Shown in pieces: positions 8,156 through 17,494 of a DNA stretch of 64,000 bases. The stretch comes from Methanomassiliicoccaceae archaeon UBA328 (GTDB lineage: Archaea > Thermoplasmatota > Thermoplasmata > Methanomassiliicoccales > Methanomethylophilaceae). The position numbers and the translations under genes were made by a program. Positions within the stretch are counted from its first letter, which is position 1. Each line of letters starts with the position of its first letter. The DNA is taken from assembly GCA_002506905.1 (NCBI GenBank), contig DAYM01000005.1, positions 106,931 through 170,930 on the forward strand. The letters are read 5' to 3'. The notes under the pieces were generated by a model, which was given only the letters and a program-made list of their open reading frames with translations, did not search any database and was not told the origin of the DNA.

Positions 8156-9886
8156 ATGAGCACTGAAGGTGTAATTTACAGAGTCGCAGGACCTGTCGTG
8201 ACCGCCACAGGTATCTCGCCCAGGATGTACGATGTCGTGCATGTTGGAAACGAGCAGCTGATGGGAGAGGTCATCAAGATCGTCGGCGACTATTCAATCA
8301 TCCAGGTTTACGAGGATACATCCGGTATCAAACCCGGAGAGCCTGTCACAAACACAGGACTTCCTCTTATCGCAGAACTGGGCCCCGGACTTCTGACATC
8401 GGTTTACGATGGTATTCAGAGGCCTCTGCCCGTACTCAGGGACAAAATGGGAGATTTCATCTTCCGTGGAGTTACCGCACCTGGACTTGACAGAGAGAAA
8501 AAATGGGAGTTCACTCCCGTAGCAAAGAAAGGAGACGAGATCGAGGCTGGTCAGGTTCTCGGTACCGTTATGGAAGGAACCATGCTCCACAAGATCATGG
8601 TCCCCCCTACGATCAAGAAAGGAAAGATCGACGAGATCAAATCAGGATCGTTCACCGTTGAGGAGACCATTGCGGTCATCGACGGAAAGGACGTTATGAT
8701 GATGCAGAAATGGCCTGTGCGTGTGCCCAGACCCGTTCACGAGAAATATCAGCCTGATGTACCCCTCGTTACCGGACTCAGGGTCCTGGATACGATGTTC
8801 CCCCTCGCAAAAGGCGGAGCAGCAGCTATCCCCGGTGCATTCGGTACCGGAAAGACCGTCACACAGCAGTCCCTCGCAAAATACTCGGACGCACAGGTTG
8901 TCGTGTACATCGGATGCGGAGAGAGAGGAAACGAGATGACCGAGGTTCTGACAGAGTTCCCGGAACTGGTCGATCCTAAGACCGGACAGTCACTGATGAA
9001 CAGGACCGTTCTGATCGCGAACACTTCCAACATGCCTGTCGCAGCAAGGGAAGCATCCGTTTACACGGGAATGACCATTGCAGAGTACTACAGGGATATG
9101 GGATACGATGTCGCACTTATGGCCGACTCCACCTCCAGGTGGGCAGAGGCTATGCGTGAGATCTCGTCCAGGTTGGAAGAGATGCCCGGAGAAGAGGGAT
9201 ACCCCGCATATCTGTCCGGACGTCTTTCAGAGTTCTACGAGCGTGCATCCCACGCCAAGGCACTCTCCGGTGAAGACGGATCCATTTCCGTTATCGGTGC
9301 AGTTTCCCCGGCAGGAGGAGATCTCTCGGAGCCTGTTACGCAGAACACACTGCGTATCGTCCGTGTCTTCTGGGCACTGGATACCAAGCTCAGGGAGAGA
9401 AGGCACTTCCCTACCATCAACTGGCTTACCTCGTACACAATGTACGACCAGCAGCTGAGCGGATGGTTCAAGCAGAATGTCGCACAGGACTTCCCCGAAC
9501 TCAAAGCATGGGCCATGCAGGTCCTTCAGAAAGAGTCTGAACTTCAGGAGATCGTGCAGATGGTCGGATCCGATTCACTGCCTGATGAGCAGAAGATCAC
9601 ACTCGAGGTCGCTAAGATGATCCGTGAGGTCTATCTTCAGCAGAACGCGTACCACCCCGTTGACTGTTACTGTCCCCTTAGCAGGCAGTACACCATGATG
9701 AAACTCATCAAGAAGTACTCCGACCTTGCTAACAAGGCACTTGCAGCAGGTGTCGCGGTCGACAAGATCGCATACATCCCCGCAAGGCAGAGATTCGTTC
9801 AGGCAAAGTACGAAGAGAACATCGACTCAGAACTCGAGGCTGTATCGAAGGATTTCGACACCCAGTTCGCAGGATTGGGAGTGTGA
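8156..9886 (+). CDS. atpA: A-type ATP synthase catalytic subunit A
   Basis: This is the catalytic subunit, which makes ATP from ADP and phosphate in the A3B3 head. The P-loop is GAFGTGKT (about residues 229-236), followed by the [11 protein letters not shown] motif with the catalytic Glu. The extra non-homologous domain typical of V/A-type A subunits is present before the P-loop. Length is 576 residues, normal, and no intein interrupts the P-loop region, a common intein site in archaeal atpA. It is followed after four bases by atpB. Confidence 0.97.
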   Translation: MSTEGVIYRVAGPVVTATGISPRMYDVVHVGNEQLMGEVIKIVGDYSIIQVYEDTSGIKPGEPVTNTGLPLIAELGPGLLTSVYDGIQRPLPVLRDKMGDFIFRGVTAPGLDREKKWEFTPVAKKGDEIEAGQVLGTVMEGTMLHKIMVPPTIKKGKIDEIKSGSFTVEETIAVIDGKDVMMMQKWPVRVPRPVHEKYQPDVPLVTGLRVLDTMFPLAKGGAAAIPGAFGTGKTVTQQSLAKYSDAQVVVYIGCGERGNEMTEVLTEFPELVDPKTGQSLMNRTVLIANTSNMPVAAREASVYTGMTIAEYYRDMGYDVALMADSTSRWAEAMREISSRLEEMPGEEGYPAYLSGRLSEFYERASHAKALSGEDGSISVIGAVSPAGGDLSEPVTQNTLRIVRVFWALDTKLRERRHFPTINWLTSYTMYDQQLSGWFKQNVAQDFPELKAWAMQVLQKESELQEIVQMVGSDSLPDEQKITLEVAKMIREVYLQQNAYHPVDCYCPLSRQYTMMKLIKKYSDLANKALAAGVAVDKIAYIPARQRFVQAKYEENIDSELEAVSKDFDTQFAGLGV

Positions 9887-9890
9887 GCAG

Positions 9891-11273
9891 ATGGCAGACG
9901 TAAAAGTATCAAAAGAGTACAAGACGATCTCCCAGATCGCAGGACCTCTGGTCTTCGTCAAGAAGACAGAGCCCGTCGGTTACCAGGAAATGGTCAGCGT
10001 AAGGCTGTCTGACGGAACCATGAAGAGAGGACAGGTCCTTGACTCGTCCGAAGACATGGTCGTTATCCAGATCTTCGAGGGAACAACAGGTATCGACAGG
10101 GCGGCATCGGTCCGTTTCCTCGGCGACACCATGAAAATGCCCGTTTCCAAGGACATGCTCGGAAGGATCCTTTCCGGATCCGGTCAGCCCCTTGACGGCG
10201 GCGCAGCGATCATTCCCGAAGAGGAACTTGACATCCAGGGAGCTGCCATCAACCCCTGGGCAAGAGACAGCCCTGCCGATTTCATTCAGACAGGTATCTC
10301 GACCATCGATGGAATGAACACACTGGTCAGAGGACAGAAACTGCCTATCTTCTCAGCATCCGGTCTCCCTCATAACGAGATCGCTCTGCAGATCGCAAGG
10401 CAGGCAAAGGTTCTCGGAGAGAACGAAGAGTTCGCTGTCGTGTTCATCGCAATGGGAATCACCAACGAAGAGAAACAGATGTTCATGACCGAGTTCGAGA
10501 GAACCGGTGCACTGAAGAGCGCTGTGGTCTTCCTTAACTTGGCAGACGACCCTGCTGTCGAGCGTATCGTCACACCCCGTCTCGGTCTCACGACCGCGGA
10601 GTACATGGCTTTCGAACTCGGAATGCAGGTTCTGGTCATCATGACCGATATCACAAACTATTGTGAGGCACTGCGTCAGGTCGGAGCAGCTCGTGAAGAG
10701 GTGCCCGGAAGGCGTGGATATCCAGGTTACATGTACACCGATCTCGCACAGCTGTACGAGCGTGCGGGAAGGATCAAGGGAAAGAAGGGATCCATCACAC
10801 AGGTGCCTATCCTGTCGATGCCCGGTGACGATATCACCCACCCTATCCCCGACCTGTCCGGTTACATCACCGAAGGTCAGATCGTTCTGTCCAGGGAACT
10901 GCACCGTAACGGTATCTACCCGCCGGTGAACGTTTCCTCGTCACTGAGCCGTCTGATGAACTCCGGTATCGGAAAAGGAAAGACCCGTGATGACCACAAA
11001 GCAGTATCCGATCAGCTCTATGCAGCATATGCAGAGGGTAAGGATCTCCGTGGTCTCGTTGCGATCGTCGGTAAGGACTCCCTGTCCGCAAAAGACAGGA
11101 AGCTTCTGGACTTCGCAGACCTGTTCGAGGACCGTGTGGTCCGTCAGGGCCGTGACGAAGACCGTTCCATCGAGGACACACTCAACATCGCTTGGGACAT
11201 CCTGAAGGAACTCGACGTTGACCAGCTGACAAGGATCGACCGTAAGTACCTTGAGAAGTACCTTAAGAAGTGA
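9891..11273 (+). CDS. atpB: A-type ATP synthase regulatory subunit B
   Basis: Subunit B alternates with A in the head and holds a non-catalytic nucleotide site. It lacks a true P-loop, as expected, and carries the family features [15 protein letters not shown] and [20 protein letters not shown]. Length is 460 residues from the ATG directly after atpA ([12 protein letters not shown]). The frame is open upstream only because it overlaps atpA out of frame. The downstream gene atpD begins at its stop. Confidence 0.96.
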   Translation: MADVKVSKEYKTISQIAGPLVFVKKTEPVGYQEMVSVRLSDGTMKRGQVLDSSEDMVVIQIFEGTTGIDRAASVRFLGDTMKMPVSKDMLGRILSGSGQPLDGGAAIIPEEELDIQGAAINPWARDSPADFIQTGISTIDGMNTLVRGQKLPIFSASGLPHNEIALQIARQAKVLGENEEFAVVFIAMGITNEEKQMFMTEFERTGALKSAVVFLNLADDPAVERIVTPRLGLTTAEYMAFELGMQVLVIMTDITNYCEALRQVGAAREEVPGRRGYPGYMYTDLAQLYERAGRIKGKKGSITQVPILSMPGDDITHPIPDLSGYITEGQIVLSRELHRNGIYPPVNVSSSLSRLMNSGIGKGKTRDDHKAVSDQLYAAYAEGKDLRGLVAIVGKDSLSAKDRKLLDFADLFEDRVVRQGRDEDRSIEDTLNIAWDILKELDVDQLTRIDRKYLEKYLKK

Positions 11274-11278
11274 GCAAC

Positions 11279-11917
11279 ATGAGCACTCATGACATCACAC
11301 CGACCCGTTCCGTCCTTCTGGACCTCAAAAGAAGGATCAAGCTGACCCAGAGCGGTTACAAGATCCTGAAGATGAAGAGAGACGGTCTCATCATCGAGTT
11401 CTTCGAAGTAATGGAAAAGGCCAGGAAGATGCGCGCAGGCGTGACATCCGACTACGAGACGGCAATGCAGAATATCACTGTGGCCCGTGCAGTAGAAGGA
11501 GAACTCGCCGTAAGAAGCGCGGCTTACGCCCTTAAGGCAGATCCTCAGGTGAATGTCGGAAGCAAGAGCATCATGGGAATGATGGTACCGAAGGTAGAGG
11601 CAACAGCCTCTATGCACACCAACATAGTCGACAAAGGCTACGGTGTCATCTCAACCTCCGCTTACATCGAAGAGGCCGCTCAGGCCTTTGAGAAACTGCT
11701 CGACACTCTGGTCCGTGCGGCCGAGGTCGAGACCACCATGAAGAAGCTCCTCGATGAGATCGAGAAGACCAAGAGAAGGGTCAACGCTCTCGAGTTCAAG
11801 ATCATACCCGATCTCAAGGACTCCGAGAGGTTCGTCAAATTCCGTCTCGAAGAGATGGAAAGAGAGAACACGACCCGTCTCAAGCACCTGAAGAAGAAGG
11901 GAGCTGCTGTAGAGTGA
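11279..11917 (+). CDS. atpD: A-type ATP synthase subunit D (rotor shaft)
   Basis: The protein is 212 residues and consists of two long charged helices at each end, the coiled-coil shaft that rotates inside the A3B3 head. The N-terminus (DITPTRSVLLDLKRRI) and the central GVISTSAYIEEA region fit the family. An ATG is preferred over a GTG nine bases earlier because AAGTGAG precedes it. The stop overlaps the GTG of a further small membrane protein. Confidence 0.93.
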   Translation: MSTHDITPTRSVLLDLKRRIKLTQSGYKILKMKRDGLIIEFFEVMEKARKMRAGVTSDYETAMQNITVARAVEGELAVRSAAYALKADPQVNVGSKSIMGMMVPKVEATASMHTNIVDKGYGVISTSAYIEEAAQAFEKLLDTLVRAAEVETTMKKLLDEIEKTKRRVNALEFKIIPDLKDSERFVKFRLEEMERENTTRLKHLKKKGAAVE

Positions 11918-12060
11918 GATCGTTCGAAGACCGCTGGGACGAGATCAAGAAAGATCCCGTCAAGCTCAAAAGGCTGTTTACGGCCATTTGGGTAATAGCG
12001 TATTCGATGCTCATAATCGGCTTCATCCTCATCCTCTGGGTCTTACTGGCAGGAAATTAA
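11914..12060 (+). CDS. 48-residue membrane protein at the end of the ATP synthase operon
   Basis: A GTG overlaps the atpD stop codon (GTGA) and opens a 48-residue frame. Residues 1-22 are charged (MRSFEDRWDEIKKDPVKLKR) and residues 25-45 form one hydrophobic helix. The overlap with atpD indicates that it is the tenth gene of the operon and translationally coupled. A stretch of Ts follows the stop. A one-span protein here could assist assembly or binding of the rotor or membrane part. That role is inferred from position only. Confidence 0.65.
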   Translation: MRSFEDRWDEIKKDPVKLKRLFTAIWVIAYSMLIIGFILILWVLLAGN

Positions 12061-12136
12061 ACTCTTTACCAAAAATTTCTTTTTTTTGTGTTATCGATAC
12101 GTTTGACGTTAAATAGGCCGACAGCCATTTACGGCC

Positions 12137-13300
12137 ATGGCGAAGAATCAAACACTTACCATTGTGGCGGTCATAGTCGTTGCCGCATTGGTCTGTACAA
12201 CAGGATATTATTTCCTGACCAAGGACAGCAGTGACGTCCAGGTGGACATCACCGGCGAATGGTATCTGTCCGGCGAGAGGGAATACATAGATTACGCCGG
12301 GGAATATCACTCCGCAACAGGCGATCTGGATTTCCTGATAATCGAAAAGCAGAATGATAACATATTCTCGGGTCAATATTACGACTCATACTTCTCACAG
12401 TGGATCGGGATCTGCGGCATAGTCTGCGGGAACACCGGCGAAGCATATACGGTGGCCTCGGACGGAATGAATGTGAATATCAATTTCGATCTCAACGATG
12501 ACTTTGACGCAATGGTCGTTGTTATAGATAACATAAACAAGGATCAATCCGAAATAACTGTCGGATGTGCGCTGAAGACGGGCGGCAGCGGAGAACCTGT
12601 CGCGATAGCCGATGTGGCTTTTGCAGGCGGATGGGAATGTTTGTTCTACGAAGTGATCCACAGTGACGGTATGTATGAGACAGGCAAGTCTTCCGATACA
12701 TTGTTCACCACACAGTATCAGGGCGATTCCAACGTATTCTGCGGTGAGATGTATTCGGAGCCCGTCAAGGGAGCTGTGATCGAGAAGAGCGAAGGAAATT
12801 ACGCCGGACTGATAATCGGCGATTCATTCGCTGTATCCTTCACTGTCAATTCCGATATAATGACAGTGACAGAAGCGGCATATTCCGATATCGACCCCTC
12901 GCAGGCGTCGATAAAGACCAGTGCATTCGTCTCCGGGGATACGGGAGTGGTATCTGTGATATCCGCAGCGGATATCACAGGAACCTGGACATCCACAGAT
13001 TTCTATTCGCTGTCTTGTGACGGAGATTCGTACGGAGGCGATATGGAGATCACGATCACCGAGAGAACAGGCAATTTCTTCTACGGTACGGTCGGATACA
13101 AGGAAGGCAGTATCGATACCCTTTCGAATATGGCCGGTGTATTGTATGTTTCCGACGGGATCGTACACATGGAAATGTTTGCTGTCAACGGAAATGAACG
13201 TTCGATCTATTACGCTGACGTTGAAGACGATGACATGACGCTCGCCGGAATATTCTACAGCGGAGAGTATTACGCCGACTGTGCTTCATTGGAACGCTGA
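12137..13300 (+). CDS. Secreted or anchored protein with three related beta-rich repeats
   Basis: The N-terminus is a signal anchor (about residues 8-26). The remaining 360 residues hold three related units of about 115 residues. Each starts with a Gly-x-Trp strand (ITGEWYLSG, FAGGWECLF, ITGTWTSTD) and has a second marker of aromatic-Ser/Cys/Tyr-Gly (IFSGQYYDS, VFCGEMYSE, FFYGTVGYK). The pattern resembles small beta-barrels of lipocalin or avidin type, but this is inference. No catalytic motif is seen. The gene has its own promoter region after the ATP synthase operon and ends in a hairpin shared with the convergent transporter gene. Confidence 0.6.
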   Translation: MAKNQTLTIVAVIVVAALVCTTGYYFLTKDSSDVQVDITGEWYLSGEREYIDYAGEYHSATGDLDFLIIEKQNDNIFSGQYYDSYFSQWIGICGIVCGNTGEAYTVASDGMNVNINFDLNDDFDAMVVVIDNINKDQSEITVGCALKTGGSGEPVAIADVAFAGGWECLFYEVIHSDGMYETGKSSDTLFTTQYQGDSNVFCGEMYSEPVKGAVIEKSEGNYAGLIIGDSFAVSFTVNSDIMTVTEAAYSDIDPSQASIKTSAFVSGDTGVVSVISAADITGTWTSTDFYSLSCDGDSYGGDMEITITERTGNFFYGTVGYKEGSIDTLSNMAGVLYVSDGIVHMEMFAVNGNERSIYYADVEDDDMTLAGIFYSGEYYADCASLER

Positions 13301-13306
13301 ATAAAC

Positions 13307-13322
13307 AGGGGCTCCGGCCCCT
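13307..13322. terminator. Hairpin with UCCG loop between convergent genes
   Basis: AGGGGC-TCCG-GCCCCT forms a six-bp stem with a UNCG-type tetraloop closed by C-G. It sits seven bases after the stop of the secreted repeat protein and its right arm abuts the stop of the convergent ABC ATPase. AAAC on the left and TTT on the right make it usable from both strands. Confidence 0.7.
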
Positions 13323-14096
13323 TTATAATACTACAACACGCGGTCTTCCGTAGATATCCGGGATCGCTATGTCCATATCATAGACCTTTTTGATGTTCTC
13401 GGGAGTTATTACGTCCCACACATCTCCTGCCGCTACGATATTTCCCTTGTTTAATAACACGGCCTTATCGCAGAATCTCATGGCAAGGTCAAGATCATGG
13501 ATAACAGCACAGCCGCTGATATTGTTTTTATGCACCAATCTGTGTATGCGGTCCATGACCTCTATCTGATATTTCACGTCGAGATTGCTCGTAGGTTCAT
13601 CAAGGAGCAGAACGTGTGCTTCCTGCGCTATTGCGCGGGCCATCAGCACTCTCTGGGTCTGGCCGCTGCTCAGCCTGTCGAATCTTTGTGATGCGAGGTC
13701 TTTTACGTCCATCTCTTCCATGGCCTCCCAAACGATATCTTTGTCCCTATCGCTGAATTGCCATGTGATATGGGGTTTACGTCCCATGAGTACTACTTCG
13801 TATACTGTGGGGGAGCAGAGGTCAGAGGAAGAGTTTTGAGGCACATACCCGATATTCTTTGCCACTTCGGAACGCGGCATATCTTTGAGTTCTTTCTCAT
13901 CCAGGACAATGGAGCCTTGTTGCGGGGTGAGAATGCCATTGATGCATCTGAGCATTGTCGTCTTTCCGGAACCGTTCGGTCCGAGGATGCCCATGAGCTG
14001 GGTTTCCTTGAGTTCTAGGTAGACTTTTTTTAGTATCTCGTTCTTACCGTAACTGAAGTCGATACTGTCTATTCTCAGTTGCATGAGAAAGGACAT
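13323..14096 (-). CDS. ABC transporter ATP-binding protein (iron chelate/cobalamin type)
   Basis: This is a 257-residue ATPase of the FecE/BtuD class. Walker A is GPNGSGKTT, the Q-loop is YVPQNSS, Walker B is VLLLDEPTSNLD, and the signature is RLSSGQTQRV. LSSGQ in place of LSGGQ is a mild deviation. It is divergent from the binding protein and permease genes, and together they form one importer. The ATG is preceded closely by AAGGAC, while a second ATG four codons in (MQLRIDSIDF) fits the family start equally well. Confidence 0.88.
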   Translation of the reverse strand: MSFLMQLRIDSIDFSYGKNEILKKVYLELKETQLMGILGPNGSGKTTMLRCINGILTPQQGSIVLDEKELKDMPRSEVAKNIGYVPQNSSSDLCSPTVYEVVLMGRKPHITWQFSDRDKDIVWEAMEEMDVKDLASQRFDRLSSGQTQRVLMARAIAQEAHVLLLDEPTSNLDVKYQIEVMDRIHRLVHKNNISGCAVIHDLDLAMRFCDKAVLLNKGNIVAAGDVWDVITPENIKKVYDMDIAIPDIYGRPRVVVL

Positions 14097-14168
14097 GTCC
14101 TTATGCTTAATAACACTAATTGTTGAATAATGAATACTGTTTAATACTAATGTTATATTCGTAATACT

Positions 14169-15575
14169 ATGAATTCTAAGGTCGTTGCCTTGGCCGTCGT
14201 TGTGATCTTGATCGCAGCCGGAGCAGGAATCGTCGTCTATAATGGATTAAAACATGATACTGACAAGACGATCGATGTCAATTTGGAAACATTCGGAAAC
14301 GCAGACAAAGATGATAGGATATCCGAGAACGATGCGGTAATGATCGAGAAGTATATTGCCGCCGTAGAGGCCGGAGATTCAGAGGCAATTTCCGAAATCG
14401 ATATAAGCACTACATTTGCCGATGCCAATCTTGACGGATCCATCAATACAGAAGATGCCGCGCAAGTGCGTGCAATAGTTGCAGGCACAGCAGACAACAT
14501 CTGGATGCTGGACGGAGTTGGAAATGAACGTAAGATCAGCACAGACATCTCGCGTATCGGATGTGAGTACTTCTCCAATACAGAGCTTTGTCTGATCCTC
14601 GGACAGGCCGATAAGATCGTAGCGGTCGACAATGCGCCTTACCTTTACAGTGATTTCTATTTCACGGAGTCGCAGCAGAGCAACATCACTAATATGTTCA
14701 ACTGCAACAAACCGGATTACGACCTGATAAACACTCTGAACCTCGACACATATCTTCTATTCTCGGGTTCGGCAAGTTATGAGGCCAAACAGGAGAAGAT
14801 CATCGACTGTGATGTCATCTATCTCGGCCTGTACAATCCGGATCTGACCAATACTGAGAAATCCAGTTTCGTTCAGGGTGTTCTCAAGGCAGGATATATC
14901 TTCGGAGCAGTAGACAGGGCAGAGGATTACATCAATTGGCTCATCGATTACAGGGACGAAATGCTCGACATTGCGGATTCCATCGATGATTCCGATAAGC
15001 CCGTTGTGTGCATGAGCAACTATACCAGCGGACAGTATTTCATGGATGATGACAGCAACCTTATCTCGGTGTACAGGACCAACGACCCCCTGGGACAGGC
15101 CGTAACACTTGCAGGAGGAACGAACGTCATCGAACTTCTCAGCGACAGTTCATTTGTCACCAGCGGTTCGTATGCCGTTAAGGTGCAGATAGATTCAATA
15201 TTCAATGATGATGAATCCGTTGAAGTGGATTATTTCTTCCTTCACATGGTGAAATACACATATGGAGCGACCGTGAACAGCGGTGTTCCCGATCACGGAT
15301 ATCTCACTACAGACGATTCGGAGATGGCCGCAGCATATGCTATCGCGACCGATCATTCTCTGATAACCGACGAGAAGATATCCCTGATAGCCGGAGATTT
15401 CAGGAACGGATGTACCGGCGGAGTTCTTCTGGCAGCCTACATGGGCAGTGTGATCAATGCGGAGGCATATTCCGACATAGATCCCATCGCAATGCACAAT
15501 GAATATGTTAAATGGCTTGGAATCGAAGATTACGATGTATCCGAAGACGGATTGTTAATCTATCCTTCTGTCTGA
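14169..15575 (+). CDS. ABC importer binding protein with an N-terminal dockerin-like segment
   Basis: Residues 5-25 are a membrane anchor. Residues about 40-105 carry two calcium-loop repeats of dockerin type (NADKDDRISENDA and DANLDGSINTEDA). The remainder is a helical-backbone periplasmic binding protein of the FecB/BtuF class, starting near RKISTDISRIGCEYFSN. It should capture an iron chelate or corrinoid outside the membrane. It is followed by a FecCD-type permease and lies opposite the ATPase gene. The AT-rich 70-bp gap before it must hold both promoters. Dockerin-like repeats on a transporter protein are unusual. Confidence 0.82.
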   Translation: MNSKVVALAVVVILIAAGAGIVVYNGLKHDTDKTIDVNLETFGNADKDDRISENDAVMIEKYIAAVEAGDSEAISEIDISTTFADANLDGSINTEDAAQVRAIVAGTADNIWMLDGVGNERKISTDISRIGCEYFSNTELCLILGQADKIVAVDNAPYLYSDFYFTESQQSNITNMFNCNKPDYDLINTLNLDTYLLFSGSASYEAKQEKIIDCDVIYLGLYNPDLTNTEKSSFVQGVLKAGYIFGAVDRAEDYINWLIDYRDEMLDIADSIDDSDKPVVCMSNYTSGQYFMDDDSNLISVYRTNDPLGQAVTLAGGTNVIELLSDSSFVTSGSYAVKVQIDSIFNDDESVEVDYFFLHMVKYTYGATVNSGVPDHGYLTTDDSEMAAAYAIATDHSLITDEKISLIAGDFRNGCTGGVLLAAYMGSVINAEAYSDIDPIAMHNEYVKWLGIEDYDVSEDGLLIYPSV

Positions 15576-15587
15576 TGGGGTGTACTG

Positions 15588-16676
15588 GTGTCATTATCGG
15601 CAAGGGTCTTTGGTGAAAAGGAATCTGATGCAGACAGAGAATCCATCAGGAAAGGAAATGCACGTAAGATCGTGTACATCCTGATAGTGTCTGTAGGTGT
15701 ATTCCTCCTTGCCGCATATTCGATCACCATCAGTTCGACCACCATCACTCCACTGGAGGTCTACGAGACCCTGTTCAATCAGATATTCCCCGGTACGTTC
15801 GATATCCCTTCCAAGACCCAAGAGATAATCATGAAGGTGTACGCACCGCGTGTTCTCATGGCAGTTATAGTGGGTTCGATCTTGGCAATAGGCGGATGTC
15901 TCGTATCAACGATACTGAAGAATCCTCTGGCAACTCCTTACACCCTCGGTGTATCGTCCAGCGCCGCATTCGGTGCGGGAATGTCTATAGTTCTCGGCAT
16001 TACTGCGGTGGCCGGACAGTGGGGCACCATGATCAACGCGTTCATCTTCTCGCTGATACCTGCCGGAGTGATACTGATGGCCACGTCCAGACGGAATATG
16101 ATGGCGACCACTATGATCTTGGTCGGCGTGTCCATGTCGTATCTGTTCTCTTCCGCTAACACCATAATGCAATATTTTGGCGATGCGGAAGCGGTCAAAC
16201 AGGCACTTTTCTGGGCAGTAGGAGACCTGAACGATGCTACGCTTGGACAGGTGCCTTATGTCCTTGTAACGCTGATATTCACCACTCTTGGGGCGCTTTT
16301 CCTGACCAAGGATATCGACGTCATGAGAATGGGTGATGATACAGCGACCGCATTGGGCGTCAATGTGAAAAGGACCAGGCTTGCCGTGATCCTTCTTGCA
16401 TGCCTATCGACAGCGATCGCGGTCAGTTTCGTAGGTGCTATAGGTTTCATATGTCTTTTGGCACCGCAGATCTCCCGCATATTCGTAGGAGGCAATATCA
16501 GATATCTGATACCTGCTTCCGCAGCTACAGGAGCCCTGTTGCTGACGATCGCAGACATAATAGCAAAGGACCTGGTGAATCCGATCATACTTCCGGTAGG
16601 GGCGATAACGGCCTTGGTGGGAGCGCCGATACTGATCTATCTCCTCTTGCGTAACAGGGATACCGTGGTATCTTGA
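15588..16676 (+). CDS. FecCD/BtuC-family ABC permease
   Basis: This 362-residue protein has about ten membrane helices, typical of the BtuC/FecCD fold. Family motifs are visible: APRVLMAVIVGSILAIGG, NPLATPYTLGVSSSAAFGA and GAIGFICLLAPQISR. It forms the channel with the divergent ATPase and the upstream binding protein. The start is GTG, preceded by GGGGTG, 12 bases after the binding protein stop. Its TGA overlaps the TTG of the methyltransferase. Confidence 0.92.
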   Translation: MSLSARVFGEKESDADRESIRKGNARKIVYILIVSVGVFLLAAYSITISSTTITPLEVYETLFNQIFPGTFDIPSKTQEIIMKVYAPRVLMAVIVGSILAIGGCLVSTILKNPLATPYTLGVSSSAAFGAGMSIVLGITAVAGQWGTMINAFIFSLIPAGVILMATSRRNMMATTMILVGVSMSYLFSSANTIMQYFGDAEAVKQALFWAVGDLNDATLGQVPYVLVTLIFTTLGALFLTKDIDVMRMGDDTATALGVNVKRTRLAVILLACLSTAIAVSFVGAIGFICLLAPQISRIFVGGNIRYLIPASAATGALLLTIADIIAKDLVNPIILPVGAITALVGAPILIYLLLRNRDTVVS

Positions 16677-17494
16677 ACGATAATTGTACCGAATGGATGT
16701 CAGAACGTCTGAAACATCCATATTTCGGAGAGCACGTGTCAAAGGAAAGTATGATGGAAGGGTGGGATCGCGCATCCTCTTCGTATTCCTACAAGAGATA
16801 CGAGATCATCCGCGATCGCATGGTAGCGGACCTTCTCGGAACATGTGTATTGAGGAAGGACAGTACGGTATTGGACATAGGGTGCGGTAACGGATCGTTC
16901 TCTCTGTCGATTGCTCCGCATGTAAAGAAGGTCTATGCCATGGATGCCAGCAAGGGCATGCTCTCTGAACTGACAAAGGCCATGGAAAGATCCCGTATCG
17001 GCAATATCGTTCCCGTGGAATGTGATTGGGAGACTGGCAGTATCGAAGGCAGATACGATGTTGTAATGACCTCGCTCTGTCCTCCTACCAACACCCCAGA
17101 GTCCCTCATGAAGATGGAGTCTGTCTCCAAAGGAAAATGCGTCTATATATCATCGATAAATGAAAGTGCCAGCACACATGTCCGTATATGGAACGGCCTT
17201 GGAAAGGACTACTCCTTCGCAGGATACAATACCCAATATCCGTACGAATATCTGAGAGGGCTCGGAAGGGATGCGGTATTGAGGACATATGCTCAGGTAA
17301 ACCACATCGATGTGCCTTACGAGACAGCATTGAATGATGAGATCGGAAGGTTCTCCCAATATGGAAGGAGCGGATCCGAGGTCAGGGGTATTGCGGAGAA
17401 TGTCCTGCGGCCGCTTTGTACCGACGGCCGTGTAATATACGATCACGAAATGAAGATGGGAATGTTGGTCTGGACCCCGAAGATCACTTCATGA
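16673..17494 (+). CDS. Class I SAM-dependent methyltransferase of the importer operon
   Basis: The SAM-binding motif I is VLDIGCGNGSFS (about residues 66-77), with motif II acidic residue in KVYAMDASKGM. The substrate is not evident. The start is a TTG overlapping the permease stop, so the gene is translated with the importer. It may modify the imported chelate or corrinoid, but this is inference from position. A later ATG (MSERLKHPYF) is an alternative start. The 3' end overlaps the convergent polymerase gene by 11 bases. Confidence 0.8.
   Translation: MNDNCTEWMSERLKHPYFGEHVSKESMMEGWDRASSSYSYKRYEIIRDRMVADLLGTCVLRKDSTVLDIGCGNGSFSLSIAPHVKKVYAMDASKGMLSELTKAMERSRIGNIVPVECDWETGSIEGRYDVVMTSLCPPTNTPESLMKMESVSKGKCVYISSINESASTHVRIWNGLGKDYSFAGYNTQYPYEYLRGLGRDAVLRTYAQVNHIDVPYETALNDEIGRFSQYGRSGSEVRGIAENVLRPLCTDGRVIYDHEMKMGMLVWTPKITS

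Noticed and set aside
9726..9890. Longer N-terminus for AtpB
   Set aside because: This part overlaps atpA in another frame and the family start is at [10 protein letters not shown].
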